Notes: generated from the sequence alone by a model not told the origin. A DNA stretch of 64,000 nucleotides from Alkalicella caledoniensis (GCF_014467015.1 NZ_CP058559.1:1550001-1614000), one strand, 5' to 3'; positions 34,311-43,808 are shown, counted from the stretch's first letter. Translations and numbers: made by a program.

Positions 34311-34593
34311 TTTACTCAGCTCCATTAAAATATTCTTTAATTTTAATGATGCAAAGTCTAAATAAAACATTTCATCTAGTAGATAATGGCAATTATTGCA
34401 TATTACTCCATACAAACAATTGCCATTGTTTATATTTTAGACTTTGCATGGAGCAAAAACCCATATTTTGTTTTCCTCATACTAGAACCCCCGATCAATA
34501 TGTTTCAATAGTTTAATAATACTAACATTTGTTTTGCGGATCAATGGTTTTAAAGTTATTTGTTTTAATTTAAGAAATACCTATAAAAAAACA

Positions 34594-34623
34594 AAAGACA
34601 AGGCAATCACTCACCTTGTCTTT
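34594..34623 (-). terminator. Terminator after the SEC-C protein gene
   Basis: AAAGACAAGG / CCTTGTCTTT, 10-bp perfect stem just before the SEC-C stop codon. Confidence 0.8.
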
Positions 34624-34628
34624 AATTT

Positions 34629-35153
34629 CTATTTATTTATACAACATTTTTTATACTTTTTACCACTGCCACATGGACACGGTTCGTTTCTTCCTACTTT
34701 GTTTTCGTTAATAACCATACGAGACTTATTGTAGTCTTTGGTTATCTCTCTTCTCTTTTCCACTGTAAGAATATCGTCCCACTGGGGTAAGCTATATAAC
34801 CAAGTTGCCTTAGCATCTAGCATGTTAAAATAAAGCAACTGAAAATCTATGGAAAGTTTAATATTACTTTCTTCTGTTAGATTATCAAGATCTAGTTGTT
34901 CTGTAAGACTGGTGTTAATACCGTCTAAAAAGCCTGTGAATGTAAGGACATCCATACCATATCTTTCAGCTAGTTCTCCTACAGAACCTTCAACTACTTG
35001 TTCCTTATTTTCTAAAATTTGCTCATAGTTTTTTTGTTCTTTTGGGAAGTACTCATTCCAGAACGCATCATATTCCTCTTGACTACGTTCAGCGTAAGCA
35101 TCTTCTCTCCATTTTTCAAGTAAAGCCATCAATTCCACCCTTTCTATTGCCAA
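34629..35153 (-). CDS. SEC-C motif protein
   Basis: 174 residues, mostly helical, acidic and soluble, ending in the zinc-binding SEC-C motif [17 protein letters not shown], which is shared with SecA and YecA. The upstream 150 residues carry no recognised domain. SEC-C may mediate binding to the ribosome, SecB-like clients or nucleic acid. Function unknown. Monocistronic with its own terminator. Confidence 0.85.
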   Translation of the reverse strand: MAIERVELMALLEKWREDAYAERSQEEYDAFWNEYFPKEQKNYEQILENKEQVVEGSVGELAERYGMDVLTFTGFLDGINTSLTEQLDLDNLTEESNIKLSIDFQLLYFNMLDAKATWLYSLPQWDDILTVEKRREITKDYNKSRMVINENKVGRNEPCPCGSGKKYKKCCINK

Positions 35154-35251
35154 AACTAAAATTGTTCCTATGTATTATATCACATCTTATTTATAAAAAT
35201 CTAAAATTCTTTTACATTTTTTTATTACAGGAGATTCCTATACATCTTTTA

Positions 35252-35923
35252 TTATAAAGACATATAACCTCCAAACCTTCCTAAATAAGCTTGCTTTTCT
35301 TTATAGTCAGGCACAACACTGCCAACTAATCGCCAAAAAGATCTGTCATGATTCATGTGTACAAGGTGACATAACTCATGAACTATTACATAATCAATTA
35401 CATCAATAGGAGCCATAATTAGCCTATAGTTAAATTCTATTTTTTTATCCCAAGTGCAACTACCCCATTGAGAGTTTGATTCAACTATTTTCACGCTCTT
35501 GGGCTCTACTCTAAGATGTTTTTGATATATTTTTATCCTCTCGTTTATGATTCTCTTACAGTTTTTTATATAAAATTTCTTCACAATATCTGGTATCAAT
35601 TCATTGCTAATTCCATTTGTCTCTATTAGCTCGTTTAGTGAATATTCTTTTCCGAGATATGGAAATTTGCCTTGTTCAGTATACTTCTTATCCTTTGACA
35701 TTTCTCTTATCTGTGATACCCTTCCTAACCTCTCCAGTATTATCTTTCCATTTGCCTCAACATTTTTTTTAATTATTTCTTCACTGGTACCCTTAGGTAC
35801 TTTCACAGTTATATGTCCTACAGCATCTATTTCAATAGTTGATTTCTTGCCCTTCCCATATTGAACATCAAAAACTATATAATCATTACCAAACTTTATA
35901 CGCACAGTACAATCCCCAATCAT
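35252..35923 (-). CDS. YgjP/DUF45-type M48-like metallopeptidase
   Basis: 223 residues. The first half carries the DUF45 beta domain with GHITVKVPKGTSEE; the catalytic part has SQWGSC, then VIVHELCHLVHMNHDRSFW, a zincin HExxH variant HELCH with a downstream His-Asp. Family members (YgjP/UPF0758 neighbours, Wss1-like) are putative proteases, possibly acting on DNA-protein crosslinks; this is inferred. Start ATG at 35923, preceded by the terminator of the lipoprotein gene. Confidence 0.85.
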   Translation of the reverse strand: MIGDCTVRIKFGNDYIVFDVQYGKGKKSTIEIDAVGHITVKVPKGTSEEIIKKNVEANGKIILERLGRVSQIREMSKDKKYTEQGKFPYLGKEYSLNELIETNGISNELIPDIVKKFYIKNCKRIINERIKIYQKHLRVEPKSVKIVESNSQWGSCTWDKKIEFNYRLIMAPIDVIDYVIVHELCHLVHMNHDRSFWRLVGSVVPDYKEKQAYLGRFGGYMSL

Positions 35924-35935
35924 TATTTGGTATCT

Positions 35936-35990
35936 AAAGGGTCAGGCTAATTTTACCCTATTATGGATAATTTAGCCTGACCCTTATTTT
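35936..35990 (-). terminator. Terminator after the SurA-like lipoprotein gene
   Basis: AAGGGTCAGGCTAA / TTAGCCTGACCCTT stem with flanking A and T runs, starting immediately at the stop codon. Confidence 0.85.
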
Positions 35991-36683
35991 TTAGATAAAC
36001 TTTTCTATTTGGCTATTAGCCAAAATTTCATCTATTAGGTCTGATAGTTGAACATGTTGTTTCTGCTGTTTTACGCTATATATAATTTCTTCTTCAACTT
36101 CTTCAAAGGTCAGAATTTCAGCTTCTTGTCCAGTTAGTTCAGCTTGCAGCTGAGTCTGTTCTTTATATTCATTATAAACATCCATCTTCTCTTCTTCTGT
36201 CACTGTAGGCTCTTGAATTTTATCATCTAAAAACTGTTCAATGGCAAGATCCCTAGCCAATAATTCTCTGAAACTCTCAGATGTGTAATTGCTTTCATCA
36301 AGGGCAGTTTGGAATTCCTCATCACTTTCAAACTGTCCTTTGATATAATCATACTCTTCATCTAAAACTTCCTCAGAAACTGCATATCCTTCTTCTACTG
36401 CTTGTTGAAATAATGCTTCTTGTTCAATCAAACTCTTTATGACCATTTCCCATAATTGCTCTAATAACTCTTTGCCTTCTTCACCTTCGAAATCATAACC
36501 TTGCCATTCGTATTCTTCTCTTACTCTACTTACTGTATTTTCAAACATCTCTTTATCAATATCAACACCATTAACAGTAGCCACCACGTCTGGGATTTTT
36601 TTGGAGCTATTAGAACTGCAACCTATTGCTAAAATACCCACTAAGATTACTGTCAAAATCACTATACTTTTTTTAGTAAACAT
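35991..36683 (-). CDS. SurA N-terminal-domain lipoprotein
   Basis: 230 residues. A lipoprotein signal with lipobox LAIGC (Cys at 22) is followed by a SurA_N chaperone domain (VVATVNGVDIDKEMFENTV onward). There is no visible parvulin (PPIase) domain, unlike full PrsA, so this is a chaperone-only, membrane-anchored foldase-type protein outside the cell membrane. Its very acidic composition (Glu-rich) fits many anaerobic Firmicute or haloalkaliphile surface proteins. Confidence 0.87.
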   Translation of the reverse strand: MFTKKSIVILTVILVGILAIGCSSNSSKKIPDVVATVNGVDIDKEMFENTVSRVREEYEWQGYDFEGEEGKELLEQLWEMVIKSLIEQEALFQQAVEEGYAVSEEVLDEEYDYIKGQFESDEEFQTALDESNYTSESFRELLARDLAIEQFLDDKIQEPTVTEEEKMDVYNEYKEQTQLQAELTGQEAEILTFEEVEEEIIYSVKQQKQHVQLSDLIDEILANSQIEKFI

Positions 36684-36801
36684 AAGCTAACTCCTTTCTT
36701 TTGGTTCGCTTTGTCTATGGTAACATATATGTATTTCAATTACAAATAAGTGAGCTATCCCTAAATCCATTAAGGCCTACTACACTTGATTAAACCATGA
36801 T

Positions 36802-37503
36802 TTATAAAATATTTGTAAACAACGAAAATGGCAAAACTTCTTCTGGTATGGATGTATACACTAATCTCTTCTTGGTTTTTGGGTGTATAAAACTAAGTTC
36901 TGTGGACCAGAGGGCAATTTGTGTCCATTCTTTATTCTTAACAAAAGCTTTATTGTATTTGTTATCACCCCAGATGCCCAGACCGGAGTATGCTAATTGT
37001 ACTCTTATCTGATGATGTCTACCAGTCTTTAAATTAATTTTCATAAGACTCAGTTGTCCATATTGTTCATCTTTTATTGTTTTTAAAACCTCATACTCTA
37101 AAATTGCTTCCTTAGAATTCTTTGTTCCAGTTTCAACTACCTTTGACATATTTACAGATGATAACTTTAAAAGAAAGTCCTTAAGTTCTCCTTGAGTTTG
37201 CTCAGGTTTACCACATGCTACAACTAGGTACTTCTTCTGAAAGCTTTTGTCCTGCATTTGCTTTGACAAAAACCCGTTTGCCTCTTTAGTTTTAGCGAAT
37301 ACCATTACTCCACCCACGGGCCTATCTAGCCTGTGAACTAATCCTAAATATGGATTTTTGACTTTAGGATATTCTTTTTTAAGGTGTTCCTTTAGTAACG
37401 TAAGCATATCCGCATCTCCTGTAGGATCACCTTGAGAGGGTACCTTAGGGGGTTTTACACAAACTATTAAATGGGGGTCTTCGTATAGTATCTCTATTTC
37501 CAT
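36802..37503 (-). CDS. RluA family pseudouridine synthase
   Basis: 233 residues with the RluA motif GLVHRLDRPVGGVMVFAKT, whose Asp is the catalytic nucleophile, then KKYLVVACGKP and TGRHHQIRVQLAYSGLGIWGD. No S4 domain, so it is the short form related to YlyB/RluC-like enzymes without the RNA-binding module. It converts uridine in rRNA or tRNA; the site is not known. Confidence 0.9.
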   Translation of the reverse strand: MEIEILYEDPHLIVCVKPPKVPSQGDPTGDADMLTLLKEHLKKEYPKVKNPYLGLVHRLDRPVGGVMVFAKTKEANGFLSKQMQDKSFQKKYLVVACGKPEQTQGELKDFLLKLSSVNMSKVVETGTKNSKEAILEYEVLKTIKDEQYGQLSLMKINLKTGRHHQIRVQLAYSGLGIWGDNKYNKAFVKNKEWTQIALWSTELSFIHPKTKKRLVYTSIPEEVLPFSLFTNIL

Positions 37504-37578
37504 GGCTTGGTCATTCCTTTTACCTTTTATTTTTAATCTATTCTATTGTACTTATTCTGAGGAAAAAATTCAAATATT

Positions 37579-37612
37579 AAAGAGAATCCTTTCTAGTGAG
37601 AGGATTCTCTTT
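37579..37612 (-). terminator. Terminator after the GNAT gene
   Basis: AAAGAGAATCCT / AGGATTCTCTTT, 12-bp perfect stem, with a modest T tail on the minus strand. Confidence 0.8.
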
Positions 37613-37621
37613 AGATTGTTA

Positions 37622-38434
37622 TTAGTATTTTATTGTACAAACTTTGTACTTATAATATAGCTTTAGTCCGTTTTTTTCGGCTGTTTTTTGGGAAGCTATA
37701 TTATTTTCCCAACAGTCCCACCAAGGGATAATGTCTTTTTCTTTAAATAGTTTTAATAAAGATTTAATCAATGAAGCTGCTAATCCTTTCCTTCTATAAT
37801 CCTTTAGAGTTTCCACACCTATAGCCTGTATGTTACCATATGCAGAACTGGATATTGCAAAGCTTACTATCTTGCCATCTTCTACAGCAGCGAACCCATG
37901 TCCCTTCTCCAAGTATTTATCCACGGTTCCCCACCATGTTTTTAAATAGTCCAGCAGGAATTCTGGATTTGTCACATCACCATTTTTTATGGCGTAGATA
38001 AATTTACTATCTATTTGTTTTCCATTATCATTGACCTCTAATTCATCATTAAATGCGTTATCTTCTAATTTATATACAAGTTGTGTGCTTTCCTCAATAA
38101 TTGTGTCTTGTAAAATACCCTTTATAACATCTAACCATCTTTCATCATCAAGGGAGAAATCAAAGTAATCTGCTTTATTCTTCAGGAACTCTTTAGCTGA
38201 ATTATATACAAAAAACTTAAGATTGTTTTTTAGAATTTGTTCACTAAACTCACCCATAAACTGAAACCCCGTCTGTCCTTCATAAAATACTATTGCTGCT
38301 TTGGGGTCCGTTAAATTATCAACCCAAACTTCCCCAGGGTTATTACCACATAGTACACCTGCAAAACTCATATCACTATTGGTGTTGACTATTCTTTTTG
38401 CCAGTGTTTCATCTCTTTTTTCAACCTTGAACAT
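37622..38434 (-). CDS. GNAT family acetyltransferase
   Basis: 270 residues. The C-terminal half (about 150-260) holds a GNAT fold with AIGVETLKDYRRKGLAASLIKSLL, the acetyl-CoA-binding motif A, and ENNIASQKTAEKNGL, motif B. The N-terminal half resembles the PF12746-type GNAT_acetyltran fold, which binds substrate. Substrate unknown; resistance, amino-acid or peptide acetylation are all possible. Stands alone. Confidence 0.85.
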   Translation of the reverse strand: MFKVEKRDETLAKRIVNTNSDMSFAGVLCGNNPGEVWVDNLTDPKAAIVFYEGQTGFQFMGEFSEQILKNNLKFFVYNSAKEFLKNKADYFDFSLDDERWLDVIKGILQDTIIEESTQLVYKLEDNAFNDELEVNDNGKQIDSKFIYAIKNGDVTNPEFLLDYLKTWWGTVDKYLEKGHGFAAVEDGKIVSFAISSSAYGNIQAIGVETLKDYRRKGLAASLIKSLLKLFKEKDIIPWWDCWENNIASQKTAEKNGLKLYYKYKVCTIKY

Positions 38435-38506
38435 TATGTCCCCTCACTTTTCTACCTTCATTGTTTTTATGATAAGGGTAAATTCCACAAAAGGAAAAGG
38501 TTTTTT

Positions 38507-39574
38507 TTATATAATTTTACCGATTATAACTTCTTGGACCTCCCATCCTAAGTCCCAAACATTTGCTTGTTGATTAGACATTATTATTATTGTTAGGTCA
38601 TACTGTGGGTAGTAGTTCATAACACAGCTTACTCCTGAGTTGATACCGTCTTTTTGAATATAAAAAATCTCTTCGTCATCGTTCCTTATGAAAAATTGGA
38701 ATCCATAGCCCATGTACTGAGTTACCTTACCATATCTTTTATAAAACTCTTTAGGCTTAAATAAACATTCAGTTGATTTTTTTGACAGCAAATTACCATC
38801 CCTTAAACTTCGGATAAATAAATCCAAGTCTTCAGGGGTTGTTAAAGCACCTGCATCTGCAGACCCTATGGTCGGGTAGGAGTAAATGTTTTTTCTATAT
38901 CCTATGATATTCTCTTCATCATCTAATATTGAAGCATAGTGTTCTGCCATATTTCCAACAACTTCATCCATTGAATAAAACCCTGTGTTAGACATACCTA
39001 TAACATCAAAAATATTTTCTTTAACATACTCTCTATAACTTTTCCCTGTGACTTTTTCAATAACTAATCCAAGGAGAATAAATGCACAGTTATTATAACT
39101 ACACCCTTGTCCTGGGGCAAACTTAGGTTCCTTATAGATAAATTGTGCTAAGTAGTCAACGGTTTCTTTTACAGAGTAATTAGGTTTTTCCTTCCAAATT
39201 TCCTCATAGCTTTCCCCCGCCTCTTCATCAGCATCATCTGCTATCCCTGAGGTGTGGGTCAATAATTGATATATGGTGATTTCACTACTTATTTTAGACT
39301 CACCAATATCTATTATATCTAAGACCTTATGGTCTAAAGTAACTAAACCTTTGTCAACCAGCTGGAGAATAGACACAGCTGTGAACATCTTTGTAATTGA
39401 TGCCGTATCAAACTTAGTGTTTAGGTTATTGGGTATCTTAAATCCCCTATGTGCATACCCATAAGCTTTGTGAAATATTGCTTCAGAACCTTGCCTTACA
39501 AATCCCACTCCAGAAAAATTCTCGTTTTCTACATATTTGTTAAATACTTCTTCTATATTTTTTTTAATACTCAT
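38507..39574 (-). CDS. Class C beta-lactamase-like serine hydrolase
   Basis: 355 residues. The SxxK motif is SITK near residue 59 (TASITKMFTAVSI), the YxN motif is YNN (CSYNNCAFILL), and LLTHTSGI is present. There is no export signal, so a cytoplasmic esterase or peptidase (EstB/DAC-like) is more likely than antibiotic hydrolysis. Substrate unknown. Own promoter region; no partner gene. Confidence 0.88.
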   Translation of the reverse strand: MSIKKNIEEVFNKYVENENFSGVGFVRQGSEAIFHKAYGYAHRGFKIPNNLNTKFDTASITKMFTAVSILQLVDKGLVTLDHKVLDIIDIGESKISSEITIYQLLTHTSGIADDADEEAGESYEEIWKEKPNYSVKETVDYLAQFIYKEPKFAPGQGCSYNNCAFILLGLVIEKVTGKSYREYVKENIFDVIGMSNTGFYSMDEVVGNMAEHYASILDDEENIIGYRKNIYSYPTIGSADAGALTTPEDLDLFIRSLRDGNLLSKKSTECLFKPKEFYKRYGKVTQYMGYGFQFFIRNDDEEIFYIQKDGINSGVSCVMNYYPQYDLTIIIMSNQQANVWDLGWEVQEVIIGKII

Positions 39575-39681
39575 TATGTATCCTCCAAATGTATCTTTGA
39601 TACTTTTAATTCTAATAGACAGAGATGAATTCTAATATAGCAAGAACTATTAATAATTGTTTTCAAACAAAGCTAAAAATT

Positions 39682-40000
39682 AAGCCCGCCTTTTAGGCGA
39701 GCTTCAGCTTGTAGACAAACCTAAGACAAAGTCATTGACCCTAGATGTGTATATTAAAAAGCAGTACAATTAATTCGAGGAGATAGACTTAAGAGCTGAA
39801 TAGCTAAACGGAAGAAGGGGCGAGAAACAGGACGTTTCGAGAGCTCCACTGAACCATGGACGGTGAATTGGAGCGGTACCCTTCTGGAGTTTAGATAGAA
39901 GCCTTAAGTCTCGACGCAGAATTTTGTACAGCGTTTAATATGCGACATTCCTAAAAAATGACTTTGTCATCAGTCTGAAGCCCGCCTTTTAGGCGAGCTT
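39682..40000. ncRNA. 319-bp symmetric structured element with hairpin ends
   Basis: Identical 23-bp imperfect hairpins (AAGCCCGCC...GGCGAGCTT) close both ends, at 39682-39704 and 39978-40000. Moving inwards, nested pairs are GACAAAGTCATT/AATGACTTTGTC (39725/39957), ATATTAAA/TTTAATAT (39751/39934), GTACAA/TTGTAC (39764/39924), AGACTTAAG/CTTAAGTCT (39785/39903) and AGAAGGG/CCCTTCT (39813/39879). Two apical hairpins are GAAAC/GTTTC and GCTCCA/TGGAGC. No frame of useful length lies inside. It could be a structured non-coding RNA, an IS200/IS605-like non-autonomous element, or an orphan guide-RNA-type (omega/HEARO) relic. Strand is unknown. Confidence 0.65.
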
Positions 40001-40003
40001 ATG

Positions 40004-40273
40004 TTAGTTCTTCCTTGAATACACAATCCTCTTGATACTTGAAATAGATAGGTAAAATTCCTCAGCAAGTTCTTCAATACTATATCCTTTAGAAAAGTAG
40101 TCACTAATTTCACTGTTCCTTTGCTCTAGGTACTTCCGATTGCCCGAAGATTCTCCCCACTTCTTTCTAACTCCCTCTTGCTTTGGGATATATATCATTT
40201 CTCCTTGTATATGTTTTTGTATTTCAACAAGTAGTTCCTGTGGAAAAACATTTTCAGCTTTAATATATTTCAT
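40004..40273 (-). CDS. CD3324-like small helix-turn-helix protein, copy 2
   Basis: 89 residues, a paralogue of 34047-34310, with MKYIKAENVFPQELLVEIQ, GEMIYIPKQEGVRKKWG and a C-terminal helix-turn-helix (GYSIEELAEEFYLSISSIKRIVYS). AAGGAGG lies before ATG. Its stop codon sits 4 bases from the structured element at 39682-40000. The role is unknown; a local transcription factor is the simplest reading. 40274-40488 holds its upstream region and no other feature. Confidence 0.8.
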   Translation of the reverse strand: MKYIKAENVFPQELLVEIQKHIQGEMIYIPKQEGVRKKWGESSGNRKYLEQRNSEISDYFSKGYSIEELAEEFYLSISSIKRIVYSRKN

Positions 40274-40488
40274 GTAAATCTCCTCCTTAAGGTATTCAAT
40301 AATCTAAGAAGGGTTACCTACATTGTTAATTTAAAGCTATACCTTTGATGAACTCCTTGTTTCTCTCAGTTTCACATAGTAAACCTAATCATTTTTTTCA
40401 CTCCTTCAAACTTTAAAATTGAATTTGACTATAGTATATCATGTCCTAATACAATCTTGAATAAATTCCCAATATATTTAATAAATTG

Positions 40489-41571
40489 TTAACTTACGTT
40501 GATCCTAACAATCTCACTGTTAGTAAATAAACGCATGGGTGGACCCCATGTGCCCGTTCCTGATGTTGTGTATATATGTGAGTTTCCTAGAGAATGTAAA
40601 CCATAGGAGTATGGATATTTTATTGGAACCAACATGTTTAAAGGTGGGAGTTGCCCTTTGTGGGTATGTCCAGAAAGCTGTAGGTGTACACCCATCTCAG
40701 ACAGCTTATTAAACCCCACAGGTTGGTGAAGTAATAAAACATTATATGAATCTTTATCCTTACCAATGAGTTCGCCCACTTTTTGGTATAAAGTACCGCT
40801 TTTAACGAGGTTATCATCTATGCCAATTAGATTTATTTTATCATCCACCATTATGGATTCATTATCTAATACAGTTATATTTGCTGCTTTACAGAATTCG
40901 TAGAAGTTATGAATTCCCTGATAATGCTCGTGGTTTCCTGCAACTGCAAAAACCCCATTTTTAGCTTTGATACTAGCCATTTTGGGAGCAAACTTTTTAA
41001 CAATATGGAATGAATCATCTACCATATCACCGGTTATAACTACCATATCGCCATTTAAATCATTAACTTTTTTAACAACATCTTCTAACCACTTTTCCGA
41101 GGTCATTACACCTAGATGTATATCCGCTAGATGAATAATTGATGTTGATTTGCCATTGTTTTTACTTCTATTTATGTCAACACACTTAATCTTAGGTCCA
41201 GCTTTAACTTTAAAAAAGGAATATATTATCATTATCAAGATAATCATATAAGCTACTAGGTATAGGTCATTATCTATAGGTAATAGCCATGCACTCAAGT
41301 CTCTAACTAAAAAGATAGTCATTGATATACCTAAAATTCCCATCCAGACGGACCCTAAATAAGTTAGATTTGATGTAGTTACCTTTCTTTTTAAAATCTG
41401 ACCACCTATGTACGCTGTGCCTAGCACCCAGAAAGATAACCTAACTAAAATTAAAGTTATACCAGCAATTTCTATCCCTGCAACTATGCTTTTATACACA
41501 TAGTAATTCATGCCACCATATATGGCCATAAACATAAATAGGCCCAGTGCAATCAATAGTATCTTTTTCAA
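40489..41571 (-). CDS. Membrane-anchored metallophosphoesterase (YaeI-like)
   Basis: About 360 residues. Four to five N-terminal helices (to about 125) precede a calcineurin-like domain with HLADIHLG, VITGDMVDD, AGNHEHYQG, LLLHQP and LSGHTHKGQ, all dimetal ligand motifs present. Relatives (YaeI, YkuE) act on lipid or cell-wall-linked phosphodiesters. TTG at 41571 with GAGGG upstream is preferred to TTG at 41589. Confidence 0.87.
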   Translation of the reverse strand: MKKILLIALGLFMFMAIYGGMNYYVYKSIVAGIEIAGITLILVRLSFWVLGTAYIGGQILKRKVTTSNLTYLGSVWMGILGISMTIFLVRDLSAWLLPIDNDLYLVAYMIILIMIIYSFFKVKAGPKIKCVDINRSKNNGKSTSIIHLADIHLGVMTSEKWLEDVVKKVNDLNGDMVVITGDMVDDSFHIVKKFAPKMASIKAKNGVFAVAGNHEHYQGIHNFYEFCKAANITVLDNESIMVDDKINLIGIDDNLVKSGTLYQKVGELIGKDKDSYNVLLLHQPVGFNKLSEMGVHLQLSGHTHKGQLPPLNMLVPIKYPYSYGLHSLGNSHIYTTSGTGTWGPPMRLFTNSEIVRINVS

Positions 41572-41690
41572 ATTACATCCCTCTTTCAATCAGATATCTA
41601 TTATTAAGTATCTTTTGTTTGTATCTCTAAATATTACCATATTCCTACTTTCTGTTACAAGTTCTAGTGTTAAAGAGTAACAAGTAAAAA

Positions 41691-41722
41691 GGATTTTGTA
41701 AGGTGTCAACCTTACAAAACCC
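41691..41722 (-). terminator. Terminator of azlCD
   Basis: TTTTGTAAGG / CCTTACAAAA stem, directly at the azlD stop codon. Confidence 0.75.
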
Positions 41723-42055
41723 TTAAAAGATAAATTGAACAAGTATCATATAAGTAATGGTGCCTGTAAAAATACTGAACAAGTAGTTATTCTTCCATAA
41801 ATGAACTATAGCAACAGTAAATACCGCCAGAATTTCTGGTGCCCCGAAATGTGGCCTGTTAAACTCAACATTCCTAACGGAGTATATTATAAGCATAGCC
41901 ATAACTGCAGGTGGTAAATAGGTACCAATATACTCAATGAATTTTGGTACTGCCTTATCCTGCCTAAACAATAAAAAAGGTACTACCCTTGTACCAAAGG
42001 TCACCAATGCGATTATAAAAATTCCTATCATTGTGTAAGTATTGGTATTAGGCAT
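41723..42055 (-). CDS. azlD: AzlD family branched-chain amino-acid exporter subunit
   Basis: 110 residues, four helices, with the AzlD pattern GTRVVPFLLFRQDKAVPKFIEYIGTYLPPAVMAMLIIY. ATG at 42055 follows GGAGG by 7 bases and overlaps the azlC end by 8 bases. AzlCD exports branched-chain amino acids or analogues such as azaleucine; substrate here is assumed. Confidence 0.9.
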   Translation of the reverse strand: MPNTNTYTMIGIFIIALVTFGTRVVPFLLFRQDKAVPKFIEYIGTYLPPAVMAMLIIYSVRNVEFNRPHFGAPEILAVFTVAIVHLWKNNYLFSIFTGTITYMILVQFIF

Positions 42056-42752
42056 CTTTTTCTTCCTCCTTTTGCGACCCCTCAATTTGTTTTCTGAACA
42101 TAACAAGGGCTAGAGTAATAGATGCCATGGCAGGTAATATTATTTGCTCTGGGCCAAATACCCATAGAGCAAGTCCTGTGCAAATGGTACCAATGATTGC
42201 TGGTAGATGTGTTTTGTAACTTCTCCACTGATCAATAAAAATAACTACAAATAATGCTGTCATAGCGAAATCTAAACCTTCTGTGTTAAAATTAATCATT
42301 GTTCCAGCTAAAGAACCTATCATTGTACCTGTTATCCAATAAAGTTGGTTCATAATAGCTATGGTAAAGAAAAACTTTCTCTTATCTAGACCCTCAGGGA
42401 TTTTTACATTACCTAGTAGTGAGTAGGTTTCATCAGTTAATGAAAAAATCATATATGTTTTTCTTCTTCCCATCCCATTAAAAAACTTAATAAAAGATAA
42501 CCCATAGAACATATGCCTTAAATTGACAAACAAAGTTACTATAGCCATTTCTACGAAGCCTACACCAGCAGTAAATAGTTGAATAGCTATAAATTGCATT
42601 GCTCCAGCATATACTATGCTACTCATAAGAAAGGCCCATAAAAAGTTGTAACCTGTTTGTTCAAACAACAACCCAAATGCTGTTCCAACAGAGACATAAC
42701 CCATCATTACAGGCAAGGTCACTGGTATTGCTGCTTTTATTTCCTTTTTCAT
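42048..42752 (-). CDS. azlC: AzlC family amino-acid exporter
   Basis: 234 residues, with the AzlC signatures PVMMGYVSVGTAFGLLFEQTGY, SSIVYAGAMQFIAIQLF and LFVNLRHMFYGLSF. ATG at 42752 follows AAAGGAGGT; the longer TTG start at 42773 falls within that region. Operon with azlD. Confidence 0.92.
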   Translation of the reverse strand: MKKEIKAAIPVTLPVMMGYVSVGTAFGLLFEQTGYNFLWAFLMSSIVYAGAMQFIAIQLFTAGVGFVEMAIVTLFVNLRHMFYGLSFIKFFNGMGRRKTYMIFSLTDETYSLLGNVKIPEGLDKRKFFFTIAIMNQLYWITGTMIGSLAGTMINFNTEGLDFAMTALFVVIFIDQWRSYKTHLPAIIGTICTGLALWVFGPEQIILPAMASITLALVMFRKQIEGSQKEEEKDA

Positions 42753-42960
42753 TCCTGTGACCTCCTTTATCAATTCGCTACTAAAAACACACTATTAAAA
42801 GAACTCAGTGACAATTAACACCACACTTTTCTCCCAAAGCCCATACTATTTTTTCCTGTTAAAGTAGTGCAGTGCCTAATACAATAATATACTACAAATG
42901 ATGGTATGTAGTAAATAGATTATAGTGAAATTAGTTATAATGATAGTATTGAAATATTTA

Positions 42961-42991
42961 AGCCCAGCACCTATTAAGTAGGGACTGGGCT
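42961..42991 (-). terminator. Terminator after the CxxC lipoprotein operon
   Basis: AGCCCAG / CTGGGCT with an inner CCTA / TAGG stem, 10 bases after the lipoprotein stop. Confidence 0.65.
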
Positions 42992-43001
42992 CTCTAACAA
43001 T

Positions 43002-43808
43002 TTAGAATGATGGCTTTATAAGCCACATATAGAATTCATTGTAAATTTGGTCAAAATCATTATTTTTATAGTGTAAGTCAATGGGATCTTTTCTTTCTAT
43101 GGCATCATTTATATCATTCATAAATGTCTCTAACCTACTGACCACCTCAATTATGTCAGCATAATCATTTTCATTTAAAACGTTGAACATAGCTTTAATC
43201 TCATTAAGCTTTTCAAAGCTTAGTAACTCAACTTCGTCTAGTTTAATATGGAACTCCTCGTAGTTTATAGCTGCATAAGCATCTTCTAGCACAGAAACAA
43301 ATTCAGATGCAAACCCTTGATCAACTAACTCAGTGTATATTCTTATCTCCCTCCCCATACCACTTAGTTCAGCCTTTTCGATCTTAGCATCCACAATACG
43401 ATAATAGTAATAATATCCTAGGTCATCTGCCACATCTTCAACCTTGATTTTGCCAGTAACCCTTATAGGGATATCTTGAAATCTGAAGGATTGTCCTTCC
43501 GGTGCATAGACAGCAATTGTATTTGCCAGTACGTTGGTGTTTGGTATGCAAAAGGGACATGATTGGTAGGGCATATTTTGCAAGTACATGTAACTACCGT
43601 CAAGGGGGGATGTTGTAGACATAAACCCTATCATGGTAACCATTTGACCATCTAGCTTTTCAATCTCCTCTAAAGAGACTGCATCTGCAAAAGATAGTTC
43701 TACTATACCTTCTGCACTAGACCTTTTAGTTTTATTACACCCCGTACTGATTAATATCAACGCTAGTATGTAAACTACGATCAATATGGCTCTACTCCTA
43801 TTTCTCAT
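43002..43808 (-). CDS. CxxC lipoprotein of an ABC system (DUF3299-like region)
   Basis: 268 residues. The signal peptide ends at lipobox LISTGC (Cys24). A domain of about 45-160 carries MVTMIGFMSTTSPL and YLQNMPYQSCPFCIPN, a CPFC metal or thiol motif (Cys84, Cys87) reminiscent of DUF3299 proteins. The rest is helical. It overlaps the permease stop by 11 bases, so the lipoprotein is probably the extracellular binding or accessory part of that ABC system. No database check was made, so the family name is tentative. Confidence 0.6.
   Translation of the reverse strand: MRNRSRAILIVVYILALILISTGCNKTKRSSAEGIVELSFADAVSLEEIEKLDGQMVTMIGFMSTTSPLDGSYMYLQNMPYQSCPFCIPNTNVLANTIAVYAPEGQSFRFQDIPIRVTGKIKVEDVADDLGYYYYYRIVDAKIEKAELSGMGREIRIYTELVDQGFASEFVSVLEDAYAAINYEEFHIKLDEVELLSFEKLNEIKAMFNVLNENDYADIIEVVSRLETFMNDINDAIERKDPIDLHYKNNDFDQIYNEFYMWLIKPSF

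Noticed and set aside
39770-39920. T-box or group II intron reading of the structured element
   Set aside because: GGTACC resembles part of a T-box core, but the flanking TGG..CCGCG, specifier loop and antiterminator are missing; no domain V catalytic triad pattern was found.
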